Source: Pseudomonadota bacterium (GTDB lineage: Bacteria; Desulfobacterota; Desulfarculia; Desulfarculales; Desulfarculaceae). From it: a DNA stretch of 52,448 bases. The DNA lies in contig JAHIQI010000039.1 of NCBI GenBank assembly GCA_018902755.1, positions 1 through 52,448 of the forward strand, written 5' to 3'. The notes below the pieces were generated by a model that saw only the letters and a program-made list of their open reading frames with translations, made no database searches and was not told where the DNA came from. Positions 40,942 to 48,408 of this stretch are shown here, piece by piece (position 1 is the first letter of the stretch; every line of letters starts with the position of its first letter). Position numbers and translations under genes: made by a program.

Positions 40942-42240
40942 ATGAAAACAGCCGCCTGCCCACCTAACGAAGAGGTCTGGCGTTCACCTGCTCCCATGCA
41001 GTCCAAGATTAAGCTGGGTATTTTCTTTTGGGTGCTTTTGTCGGCTTGGACGGCTGCGGTAGGGGGATCACTGTTTTGGCACTTACACCAAACCAGCGCG
41101 CTTTTGGTGGACGCGGCCAGGATTCAGGCCCGGACGGCTTTTGAAAAAGACGTGCTTTACCGCCGCTGGAACACCCAGCGCGGTGGGGTGTACGCCAGGC
41201 TTTCCGAGCGCACTCCGGCGAACCCTTATCTCAAGGTGCCCCACCGGGACATTCCCATTCCGGGGGGAGGCATGCTGACCATGGTCAACCCCGCCTACAT
41301 GACCAGGCAGGCGCACGAGTTGGGCACCCTAAGCACGGGGGTGTTGGGACACATCACCAGCCTGAGGCCCTTGAGGCCCGAGAACAGGCCCGACCAGTGG
41401 GAGGCGCGGACCCTCGGGCGGATAGAGGGTGGCGCCAAGGAAGTTTCCGGCACGGTGGAGCTTGGGGGACAGCAATACCTGCGGTTGATGAAGCCCCTGT
41501 TCGTCGAGCAGGGCTGTCTGGCCTGCCATGCCAAGCAGGGTTACAAGCTGGGAGATGTGCGTGGCGGCATCTGCATATCCGTGCCCATGGCCCCCCTCAG
41601 GAGCCGGGCCCAGGAGAGCCGCCTGCTGCTGGTGCTCACCCATTTGGCCTTATGGCTGCTGGGGGCCGGCGGGCTGGTCTTTTTGGTCCACACGCTCAAT
41701 TCCCGCCTGAACGAGCGCCACCGGACGGCGTTGACCCTCTATCGCCTAGCCACCACCGACCCGCTGACCGGCGCCTATAACCGGGGCAACCTGATGGACC
41801 GGGGCGCGGAGGAGTTCGCCAGGTACAAGCGCTACCAAATACCTTTTTCGGCCTTGATGATAGACATCGATCACTTCAAGAAGGTCAACGACACCTACGG
41901 GCACCATGTGGGCGATGAGGTGTTGAAAAGGATGGTGGCGAGAATCTCGGCCAACCTCCGCCAAACGGATATTTTCGGGCGGTATGGCGGGGAAGAGTTC
42001 GTGGCGTTCCTGACCCACACTGAAAGCGCGGGCGCCTTGAACGCGGCCGAGCAGTTGAGGGTAATGCTGAGCGAGCTCACCATGGAAACGGAAAAGGGAT
42101 CATTCAATTTCACGGTCAGCATCGGGGTGTCCCAAGTCAAATCAGAGGATCAAACCCTGGAAGATGTCATCAAGCGGGCCGATGAGGCCTTGTACATGGC
42201 CAAGGAGGGCGGGCGCAACCGGGTGGTTTCGGATGGTTGA
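40942..42240 (+). CDS. Diguanylate cyclase with heme-motif DUF3365-like sensor domain
   Basis: A 432-residue membrane protein making cyclic di-GMP. One TM helix (about 24-47), an exported sensor domain with LRPLRPENRPDQWEARTLGR and a CxxCH heme-attachment motif CLACH at 192-196 (DUF3365/Tll0287-like), a second TM helix (~228-251) and a GGDEF domain. The active site is GGEEF at 349-353 and the inhibitory I-site RQTD at 340-343 is intact, so product inhibition is expected. Heme suggests redox or gas sensing. Start uncertain: ATG 40942 has only AGGG close by; ATG 40996 would begin just before the first helix. Confidence 0.88.
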   Translation: MKTAACPPNEEVWRSPAPMQSKIKLGIFFWVLLSAWTAAVGGSLFWHLHQTSALLVDAARIQARTAFEKDVLYRRWNTQRGGVYARLSERTPANPYLKVPHRDIPIPGGGMLTMVNPAYMTRQAHELGTLSTGVLGHITSLRPLRPENRPDQWEARTLGRIEGGAKEVSGTVELGGQQYLRLMKPLFVEQGCLACHAKQGYKLGDVRGGICISVPMAPLRSRAQESRLLLVLTHLALWLLGAGGLVFLVHTLNSRLNERHRTALTLYRLATTDPLTGAYNRGNLMDRGAEEFARYKRYQIPFSALMIDIDHFKKVNDTYGHHVGDEVLKRMVARISANLRQTDIFGRYGGEEFVAFLTHTESAGALNAAEQLRVMLSELTMETEKGSFNFTVSIGVSQVKSEDQTLEDVIKRADEALYMAKEGGRNRVVSDG

Positions 42241-42252
42241 GGGGAGGCTTTC

Positions 42253-42492
42253 ATGAGCAGGGCCGAAGTTGTCCTTAACTCCAGGCGCGCTTTGGCGTTG
42301 GGCCGCTACGTACTGTTGACCCTGGCTTGCCTGGCCTTGCTGGGCCTGGCCGCACCAGAATCCAGGCGAATTCGCCCAATTCGGGGGGCGATTCCGTCTA
42401 GGTGCGGGCGTTGGATATCTGTTTTGAGAACGCTGCCGTGCAACCGAAGCATTCTCTCCGAACCGCTATACCCCCAACCCGCGGCTACGTAA
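42253..42492 (+). CDS. Doubtful small membrane ORF after the GGDEF gene
   Basis: A 79-codon frame with a strong GGGGAGG site and a hydrophobic N-terminal segment (ALALGRYVLLTLACLALLGL). After residue 40 the sequence becomes Arg/Pro/Ser-rich and looks like non-coding DNA read by chance, so it may be the broken start of an exported protein. Confidence 0.3.
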   Translation: MSRAEVVLNSRRALALGRYVLLTLACLALLGLAAPESRRIRPIRGAIPSRCGRWISVLRTLPCNRSILSEPLYPQPAAT

Positions 42493-42583
42493 TTGACCCT
42501 TGCCAGGTGGCGATTATGGCCGGATACTTCTTAAGAGATAGAGGCGTGAAGATTGCGCTTGGCCTTACAAGGGGGACGAGATA

Positions 42584-42847
42584 ATGGCTACGGTCAAAGA
42601 GCTTAAAGAAACCGCCCGCAAGCTGCAAATACCCGGGTACAGCAAACTCAATAAAACCGACCTCAGCCGCGCCGTGCAGCTTTATGAATGCGCCCGCAAG
42701 CTGAAGGTGAAGAACTACGCCCAGATGCCCGAGGAAGAATTGATCCGCGCGGTGCAGGTGGCCGAGGGCAACCAGCCCTGTTACGGGCAGATACAAGATT
42801 GCGGCCAGGACGATTGCGCCTGGGTCGCCCCCTGCCAGGGCCGCTAG
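42584..42847 (+). CDS. Rho-N/SAP-like small protein with Cys-rich tail
   Basis: An 87-residue protein. The N-terminal half matches the Rho termination factor N-terminal motif: VKELKETARKLQIPGYSKLN then KTDLSRAVQ. The next 28 residues repeat it in weaker form (ECARKLKVKNYAQMPEEELIRAVQ). The tail CYGQIQDCGQDDCAWVAPCQ has four cysteines and may bind zinc. Rho-N motifs bind nucleic acids, so a small DNA/RNA-binding zinc protein is plausible. Confidence 0.7.
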   Translation: MATVKELKETARKLQIPGYSKLNKTDLSRAVQLYECARKLKVKNYAQMPEEELIRAVQVAEGNQPCYGQIQDCGQDDCAWVAPCQGR

Positions 42848-42857
42848 CTAGCCCGGC

Positions 42858-43208
42858 CTAGGCCTCCAGGCCAAGTTCCCGGCGCAGCCACCGCTTGAGC
42901 GCCGGGCTGAGGGGCAACTGCCCCCGAGGCATGTCCTGGCCCTCGCCCTCCTGGGCCGCCGCCTTTACCAACTCAGCCGGGGCAGGGGCCTGGGCCACCT
43001 CCCGGCTGTCCACATAGGTGCGCTCCACCAGCAGCACCTTGTTTTCCCCCCGCCAAGTGGACAGATAGAAGTAATGCACCGACTCCAGCCCCCGCCGGGC
43101 GGTGGTGGACTTTATCTGATAGGCCTCGAAGGCCTGGGCCGGAGTTATCTCCCAATCGATGTTGCCCACGATCTCCGGGCGTGTCTTCAACTCGTCCCAG
43201 GACAGCAT
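42858..43208 (-). CDS. Conserved hypothetical protein
   Basis: A 116-residue protein starting MLSWDELKTRPEIVGNIDWE, with a central HYFYLSTWRGENKVLLVERT and a C-terminal LPLSPALKRWLRRELGLEA separated by an Ala/Glu linker. The opening resembles uncharacterised proteins I associate with sulfate reducers. No strong ribosome site. Role unknown. Confidence 0.6.
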   Translation of the reverse strand: MLSWDELKTRPEIVGNIDWEITPAQAFEAYQIKSTTARRGLESVHYFYLSTWRGENKVLLVERTYVDSREVAQAPAPAELVKAAAQEGEGQDMPRGQLPLSPALKRWLRRELGLEA

Positions 43209-43339
43209 TTTTTCACTTTCTCGACATCTTTAAAGACGTTGCATGTGTTGCGCCCCAGCCCTCAGGGTATATAGTACCGGCAAATGCAAACCAACCGCAC
43301 TGCGGTTCATAACATCTAAAAGAAAAAAGGCGGTGCCAT

Positions 43340-43753
43340 ATGGCGTCTGCAAATCAAGAGTCCGGCAAGCTGTTCATGGTCTATTGCTATGCCGACATGC
43401 AACCCAGCGAGGAGGGCGAAGACCGCTCCTGCTACTTCAGCTATCTGCTCCGGGCCGGTTCGGTGGAAGAGGTGGGCGACATCTGCGCCGCCGAGTTCGC
43501 CAAGTTCCCCCTGGACGGCGAGCCCTTCCAGAAGGGCGACGCCATCGCCATCGAGGAGATCGTGGAGATCGAGGACCTCCCCGCCCAGGGCGTGATGCTC
43601 GACTGCAAGGTGATGCAGGGCGACTACAGCTTCGTGGGCGGCATGGCCCCCTTCAGCGAAGAGAGCGACGGCATCATCGTCTACGAGATCATGCCCGAGG
43701 ACGATGACGAGGAGGCCGAGCAGGAGGCGCTGGTGATCCTAGGGGAAGAGTAA
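43340..43753 (+). CDS. Acidic hypothetical protein
   Basis: A 137-residue, strongly acidic protein (tail MPEDDDEEAEQEALVILGEE), with MVYCYADMQP, CYFSYLLRAGSVEEVG and YSFVGGMAPFSEES. Probably cytosolic. It is transcribed alone: divergent from the preceding gene and closed by a terminator 22 bases after its stop. Family not recognised. Confidence 0.6.
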   Translation: MASANQESGKLFMVYCYADMQPSEEGEDRSCYFSYLLRAGSVEEVGDICAAEFAKFPLDGEPFQKGDAIAIEEIVEIEDLPAQGVMLDCKVMQGDYSFVGGMAPFSEESDGIIVYEIMPEDDDEEAEQEALVILGEE

Positions 43754-43908
43754 CCCCTTAGCTCGCAAGCCACAGGGGGCGGCCATTGGCCGCTCCCTTT
43801 TTTTGCGCCCCCGCCCTAGGCCCTTGAGCACGAACTTGTTGCGGAACGCCGTCCAGAATACCAGATCCACCACGACCCCTAACACCCCGATCACCTGAAT
43901 CTTGTCGA
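43741..43908 (-). other. Possible gene fragment in intergenic DNA
   Basis: A minus-strand frame of about 50 codons reads VIGVLGVVVDLVFWTAFRNK then FVLKGLGRGRKK, which looks like the C-terminal helix of a membrane protein. A stop lies immediately upstream and no start with ribosome site is seen. It may be the decayed end of a lost gene. Confidence 0.2.
43775..43804 (+). terminator. Rho-independent terminator
   Basis: GGGGGCGGCC-ATT-GGCCGCTCCC stem (one G-U pair) followed by seven T, just after the acidic protein gene. Confidence 0.85.
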
Positions 43909-43984
43909 TCTACTCAAGCGACCCAAGGACGGCGGCGAAGTAAAACGATAATCGCGGGGTGGGTGGGAGGGGGCTTTGTGCCCT

Positions 43985-44025
43985 AAAGAAAAAGGCTCTT
44001 TCCGGGGCGTGCCCGAAAAGAGCCT
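43985..44025 (-). terminator. Terminator downstream of tRNA-Met
   Basis: AAGGCTCTTT...CCGGGG / CCCG...AAAAGAGCCTT stem with minor mismatch; on the minus strand it is followed by TTTTTCTTT and begins 13 bases past the tRNA 3' end. Confidence 0.7.
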
Positions 44026-44037
44026 TAAAAGACTTAG

Positions 44038-44114
44038 TGGTGGCGATGCAGGGACTTGAACCCCGGACACTGCGGATATGAGCCGCATGCTCTCACCATC
44101 TGAGCTACATCGCC
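44038..44114 (-). tRNA. tRNA-Met(CAT), elongator or tRNA-Ile2
   Basis: A 77-nt cloverleaf with encoded CCA. Acceptor GGCGATG/CATCGCC, D-stem GCTC/GAGC, anticodon stem TGCGG/CCGCA with loop CTCATAT (anticodon CAT), T-loop TTCAAGT. The G1-C72 pair rules out the usual initiator. CAT may be elongator Met or lysidine-modified Ile. Confidence 0.9.
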
Positions 44115-44177
44115 AGAGAGGCTAATATTTAGTGCGTGGGGGCGCTTCTGTCAAGTGTTAGACGCCCTCAAGCCCTA

Positions 44178-45197
44178 TTATACGTTGAAACGCACGTGCA
44201 GGACCTCGCCGTCGCTCACCAGGTGCTCCTTGCCCACCACCTTCATGAGACCCGCCTTCTTGACCGCCGCCTCGGAGCCCATGTCCAGGATGTCCTGGTG
44301 GCGCATGATCTCCGCGCGGATGAAGCCCCGCTCCAGGTCGGAGTGGATGACCCCGGCGGCCTGCTGGGCCAGGGTGCCCTGGGTGATGGTCCAGGCGCGC
44401 ACCTCGTCCTCGCCCACCGTGAAGAAGCTGATGAGCCTGCACGCTGCGTAGGCCGCGAAGATCAGGCGGTCCAGGGCGCTTTCGGCCATGCCCAGGTCGG
44501 CCATGAACTCCGCCGCCTCCTCGGGCTCCAGCTCGGCCAGCTCGGCCTCGATGGCCGCGCGCACCACCACCGGCGGGGCCTCCGCGCCTAAATCCGGGGG
44601 CTCGGGGTCGTCCTCGGCGTTGTTGGCCACCACCACCCGGGGCTTGGCGGTCAGCAGGCCGAAGCCCCTGAGCTTGGGGTGGTCGGGTATCTCCGGGTCC
44701 GCGTCCAGCATCTGCTCGGCGTTGAGCATCTCCAGAGCGCGGTTGAGTAGCCCGATCTCCTCGTTGTCGATGTCCCGGCCCCGCTTGCGCTCGGCGGCGA
44801 TGCGCTCCAGGCGGCGCTCCACCATGATGAGGTCGTGCAGGATCAGCTCGTCCAGAAAGGCGCGGTACTCCCCGGCCGCATCGGGCGCGCCCAGGCCGCC
44901 GTCGAAGTTGCGCACCACCTGCACCAGGCCGTCGGCGTGGCCCAGCTCCGCCGGAAGCTTGGCCGCCGGGTCCTCGGGCTTGGCCGGGGGCGGCGGCGGG
45001 TCCACGAAGTTTATCTGGGCGTAGGTGGTCTTCTTGGGGCTGTACAGAGCGCTCAGCTTGTCCACCCGCTCGTCGGGCACGTTGAGCAAGGCCAGGTTGG
45101 CCTCGCTGCGTCCCGCGCCCGCGTTGCGCCGACCGGCCAGGGCGGCGAACAGGGTGGACTTGCCCGCGCTGGGCATGCCGCAAAGGGCCAGGCGCAT
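44178..45197 (-). CDS. ychF: YchF/OLA1-type ATPase
   Basis: Obg-family P-loop protein of 339 residues. Walker A GMPSAGKSTLF starts at residue 7. The C-terminal TGS-like domain is clear: RLISFFTVGEDEVRAWTITQ, GTLAQQAAGVIHSDLERGFI, LVSDGEVLHVRFNV. The guanine-specificity motif reads VVVANNAED rather than NKxD, as expected for ATP-preferring YchF. Slightly short against ~363. ATG overlaps the hemB stop (TGATG), so hemB-ychF is an operon. YchF associates with ribosomes and oxidative stress. Confidence 0.9.
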   Translation of the reverse strand: MRLALCGMPSAGKSTLFAALAGRRNAGAGRSEANLALLNVPDERVDKLSALYSPKKTTYAQINFVDPPPPPAKPEDPAAKLPAELGHADGLVQVVRNFDGGLGAPDAAGEYRAFLDELILHDLIMVERRLERIAAERKRGRDIDNEEIGLLNRALEMLNAEQMLDADPEIPDHPKLRGFGLLTAKPRVVVANNAEDDPEPPDLGAEAPPVVVRAAIEAELAELEPEEAAEFMADLGMAESALDRLIFAAYAACRLISFFTVGEDEVRAWTITQGTLAQQAAGVIHSDLERGFIRAEIMRHQDILDMGSEAAVKKAGLMKVVGKEHLVSDGEVLHVRFNV

Positions 45198-46174
45198 CAG
45201 CGGCCTCCCACCAGGGCGGCGGCTTCCTTGGCGAAGTAGGTGAAGATGAAATCAGCCCCGGCCCGCTTGATGCAAATCAGGCTCTCCAGCATCACCTTTT
45301 CCTCGTCGATCCAGCCCATCTGCCCGCCGGCCTTGATCACCGCGTATTCGCCGCTCACCTGATAGGCGCTCAGCGGCAGGTCGAACTCCTGGCGCACGGC
45401 GCTCAAGACGTCCAGGTAGGGCAGCGCGGGCTTGACCATGATCATGTCCGCGCCCTCCTCCACGTCCATGGCCACCTCGCGCAGGGCCTCGCGGAAGTTG
45501 GGCGGGTCCATCTGGTAGCCCTTGCGGTCGCCCTGCTGGGGGGTGCTGCCCGCCGCCTCGCGGAAGGGGCCGTAATAGGCGCTGGCGTACTTGGCGGCAT
45601 AGGAAAGGATGATGATGTCGTCCAGCCCGGCCTCGTCCAGGCCCTCGCGGATGGCGTAGACCCGGCCGTCCATCATGTCGCTGGGGGCCACCACGTCGGC
45701 CCCGGCCTGGGCGTAGACCACCGAGGCGCGGGCCAGCAGCTCCAGGGTGGCGTCGTTGTGCACGTGGCCTTTTTCCAACACCCCGCAGTGGCCGTGGCTG
45801 GTGTATTCGCACAGGCACACGTCGCACATCACCAGCAGGCCCGGCACCGCCTTTTTCACGGCGCGCACCGCCTGGGGGATGATGCCCTTGGGCGAGTAGC
45901 CCTCGGTGCCCAGGGCGTCTTTTTTCTCCGGGATGCCGAAGAGGATCACGCCCGGTATGCCCAGGTCGGCCACCTTGCGGCACTCCTCCACCAGGGCGTC
46001 GATGCTGTAGCGGTTTACGCCCGGCATGGAGCCGATGCCCTGGCAGACGTCGTTGCCGGGGCAGACGAACATGGGGTAGATGAGGTCCGCCGGGGTGAGG
46101 ACCGTCTCGGCGACCAGCCGCCGCATGGCAGCGGTCTTGCGCAGGCGGCGCATGCGCACCAAGGGGAAAGACAT
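45197..46174 (-). CDS. hemB: Delta-aminolevulinic acid dehydratase (porphobilinogen synthase)
   Basis: Condenses two 5-aminolevulinate molecules to porphobilinogen, an early step to heme, siroheme and B12. The 325-residue protein has the zinc-type Cys cluster VMCDVCLCEYTSHGHCG, the Lys regions LSYAAKYASAYYGPFREA and DMIMVKPALPYLD, and AYQVSGEYAVI. Zinc cysteines are intact. With ahbC at 48.4 kb it supports a siroheme-based anaerobic heme pathway; NrdJ would also use its B12 product. Confidence 0.95.
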   Translation of the reverse strand: MSFPLVRMRRLRKTAAMRRLVAETVLTPADLIYPMFVCPGNDVCQGIGSMPGVNRYSIDALVEECRKVADLGIPGVILFGIPEKKDALGTEGYSPKGIIPQAVRAVKKAVPGLLVMCDVCLCEYTSHGHCGVLEKGHVHNDATLELLARASVVYAQAGADVVAPSDMMDGRVYAIREGLDEAGLDDIIILSYAAKYASAYYGPFREAAGSTPQQGDRKGYQMDPPNFREALREVAMDVEEGADMIMVKPALPYLDVLSAVRQEFDLPLSAYQVSGEYAVIKAGGQMGWIDEEKVMLESLICIKRAGADFIFTYFAKEAAALVGGR

Positions 46175-46319
46175 GAGATGCCTCCAAATGTCGTTTAAGT
46201 GTGCGTGAGCACAGTATTACCGGAGAGGGGGGTAGGGGTCAATGGGATGTTGCTAACCTAGACAGAAGTATGGTATTAAATGCTAGGGAAGGCTTCAAAG
46301 TAAAACCTGGGGGGGTGTT

Positions 46320-47153
46320 ATGGCAGACAAAATATTTGATCAAATTGGGGACTGGTCCCAGGTAAAATTAGAGATAATTAAGGAATATGCTGAGTTTTAC
46401 ACAGGTCTCCTTAATAAATTTAAGCTGTTTCATGTCTATATTGACGCCTTTGCAGGAGGAGGCAAACATGTGCTACGCGAAACGGGAGAAGTAATTTCTG
46501 GAAGTCCAGAAAATGCGTTAAAATTAGAGCCAAGGTTTAAAGAATATCATTTCATTGATTTGAATCCGCAGAAAATTGAAAGCCTGAAGTCCATTTCAAG
46601 GAACTATAATAATGTTCATATTTATCATAATGACTGTAACAAAGTTTTACTCGACGAAATATTTCCTGAACTGAAATATGAAAAATATATGCGGGCGCTA
46701 TGTATACTTGATCCGTATGGCATAGACATAGACTGGTCAGTTTTAAGAGAAGCAGGGAAGAAAGGTATCATAGATGTATTTATCAACTTCTCAATTATGG
46801 ACATGAATAGAAATGTTCTAAGAGACGTACTGGAAAAATCTGATCAAAAACAGATTGATAGATTTAACAAGTTTTGGGGGGATACTTCTTGGCAAAAGAT
46901 GGCGTATACAGGACAAGGGAATTTATTTGCAGGTGAGGATAGAATAAAGACAGCTGACAATCAAGCCATAGTAGAGGCTTATAGGACTAGGCTGAAGGAG
47001 GTTGCTGGGTTCAAATATGTGGCAACCCCTGTACCCATGGTAAATAAAATAGACAAAGTGGTCTATTATCTGCTTTTTGCTTCCCAAAAACAGGTGGCAA
47101 ATAAGCTAGCCACTCATCTATTTAAAAAGCACCACAAAATCAGGATAAAATGA
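46320..47153 (+). CDS. tcmP: Three-Cys-motif partner protein TcmP
   Basis: A 277-residue protein of the TcmP family, so named because it is regularly found beside a three-Cys-motif (Gp37/Gp68, DUF5131) protein, as here. It looks like a Rossmann methyltransferase: motif I-like YIDAFAGGG (40-48), acidic FIDLNPQK (78-85), HNDC, and a catalytic-loop-like LDPYG (130-134). The gene is visibly AT-rich (many AAA, AAT, TTT codons) in a GC-rich setting, a sign of recent transfer. GGGGGGG lies upstream of the ATG. Its stop overlaps the partner start. Biological role unsettled. Confidence 0.88.
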   Translation: MADKIFDQIGDWSQVKLEIIKEYAEFYTGLLNKFKLFHVYIDAFAGGGKHVLRETGEVISGSPENALKLEPRFKEYHFIDLNPQKIESLKSISRNYNNVHIYHNDCNKVLLDEIFPELKYEKYMRALCILDPYGIDIDWSVLREAGKKGIIDVFINFSIMDMNRNVLRDVLEKSDQKQIDRFNKFWGDTSWQKMAYTGQGNLFAGEDRIKTADNQAIVEAYRTRLKEVAGFKYVATPVPMVNKIDKVVYYLLFASQKQVANKLATHLFKKHHKIRIK

Positions 47154-47884
47154 TGGCCAGCTTGTCTAAAATCGAATGGACCGAGGCGACTTGGAACCCG
47201 GTCACCGGCTGCACCAAAATCAGCGAGGGCTGCCGCTACTGCTATGCCGAGCGCTTGGCCAAGCGATTGAAGGCCATGGGCAACCCCAACTATGCCAATG
47301 GTTTCGAAGTCACCCTCCAGCCGCATATGCTCAATGCTCCCATGGGCTGGAAAAAGCACAAGATGATTTTCGTCAACTCAATGAGCGACCTGTTCCATAA
47401 GGATGTGCCCACGTCTTTTATAAAAAAGGTGTTCCAGGTCATGTTCCTGGCCGATCAACACCACTATCAGGTGCTGACCAAACGGGCCGACCGTATGGCC
47501 GAGCTGGCGCCGAAGCTCCCTTGGCCGGAGCACATTTGGGCCGGGGTGACGGTAGAAAACCAGGAAGTCGCGGACCGCATAGACCGCCTGCGCGAAATAC
47601 CGGCCAAGGTGCGGTTCCTGTCTCTGGAGCCCCTGCTTGGCCCCCTTCCAAACCTGAACCTAAAGGGCATCGATTGGGTCATCGTGGGCGGCGAGTCCGG
47701 CCCGGGGGCTCGGCCCATGCGCGAAGAGTGGGTGCGCCAGATTCAAACCCGCTGCCTGGCGGAGGGCGTGCCGTTCTTTTTCAAACAATGGGGCGGGGTC
47801 AACAAAAAGAAGGCCGGCCGCCTGTTGGACGGCCGGACCTGGGATGGCATGCCTCTGTTTGGCAAAAAGTTGGCTTACGCCTAA
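47150..47884 (+). CDS. Three-Cys-motif protein, phage Gp37/Gp68 family (DUF5131)
   Basis: A 244-residue protein whose N-terminus SKIEWTEATWNPVTGC-TKIS carries the three cysteines C21, C28 and C31 (CX6CX2C, then YAE). This resembles a radical-SAM-like iron-sulfur site. Other family blocks: MIFVNSMSDLFH, QVLTKRADRM, IWAGVTVENQEVADRI, RFLSLEPLLGP, WVIVGGESGPGARPM and FFFKQWGG. ATG 47150 (or 47153) overlaps the tcmP stop as ATGATG, so translation is coupled. Codon use is GC-rich like the surrounding genome, unlike tcmP. The family occurs in phages and bacteria; substrate unknown. Confidence 0.9.
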   Translation: MMASLSKIEWTEATWNPVTGCTKISEGCRYCYAERLAKRLKAMGNPNYANGFEVTLQPHMLNAPMGWKKHKMIFVNSMSDLFHKDVPTSFIKKVFQVMFLADQHHYQVLTKRADRMAELAPKLPWPEHIWAGVTVENQEVADRIDRLREIPAKVRFLSLEPLLGPLPNLNLKGIDWVIVGGESGPGARPMREEWVRQIQTRCLAEGVPFFFKQWGGVNKKKAGRLLDGRTWDGMPLFGKKLAYA

Positions 47885-47955
47885 GCCCCTGGCTTAACTA
47901 TTCTCTCCCCCGTCGGATAACAAGCCGCCTCACCCCCTTACCCGCACCCCTCACA

Positions 47956-47985
47956 TTGACAACCCTCGCCCATATTTCCTAGTAT
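47956..47985 (+). promoter_or_regulatory. Promoter of NTF2-like gene
   Basis: Perfect TTGACA (47956-47961), 18-bp spacer, TAGTAT (47980-47985), 24 bp before the ATG. The NTF2-like gene has AGGAGG five bases from its start. Confidence 0.6.
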
Positions 47986-48009
47986 CGTTTGAAAAATTAG
48001 GAGGATTGC

Positions 48010-48372
48010 ATGTCAGCAGAAATAGCCTGCCGGATTGTCCAAGATTATATCGACGCCTTCAACGCCGACGACGTGGCGGCCATGACCGCCAAGCTCAACT
48101 TCCCTTTCGCCTGGTTGCTCGGCACCAAGGTGATCGGCGTGGCCAAGGCGGAAGACTTCGTGCCTCCCACGGGAAGAATCCGCCGGGAGGAGGGTTGGCA
48201 TCACAGCGTATTAGACGAGTGCAGTGCTTTGCAGGTCTTGGAAGGCAAGGTGCATTGCAAGGTGGTGTTCAGCCGCTTCAAGGCCGACGGCGCCAAGTAC
48301 TCAACCATGGAAGCCTTGTGGATTGTGACCAACGATGCCGGCCACTGGGGCATCCAGTGGATGTCGCGCTAG
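48010..48372 (+). CDS. NTF2/SnoaL-like protein
   Basis: A 120-residue protein of apparent cystatin-like NTF2 fold: N-terminal helices IACRIVQDYIDAFNADDVAA followed by strands (KLNFPFAWLLG, LQVLEGKVHCKVVFSRFKAD, STMEALWIVTNDAGHWGIQW). Such small domains act as isomerases, dehydratases or binding modules; no catalytic dyad can be assigned. Single-gene unit. Confidence 0.7.
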   Translation: MSAEIACRIVQDYIDAFNADDVAAMTAKLNFPFAWLLGTKVIGVAKAEDFVPPTGRIRREEGWHHSVLDECSALQVLEGKVHCKVVFSRFKADGAKYSTMEALWIVTNDAGHWGIQWMSR

Positions 48373-48408
48373 GCTGATCCCGAGCGCCATCCCCCTGACA
48401 CGACAAAG

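Noticed and set aside
39542..40963. A 473-codon minus-strand frame opposite the ribonucleotide reductase
   Set aside because: Antisense shadow of nrdJ, whose active-site motifs are all on the plus strand.
44038..44114. Initiator tRNA-Met
   Set aside because: The first acceptor pair is G-C, whereas bacterial initiator tRNAs have a mismatched C-A at 1-72.
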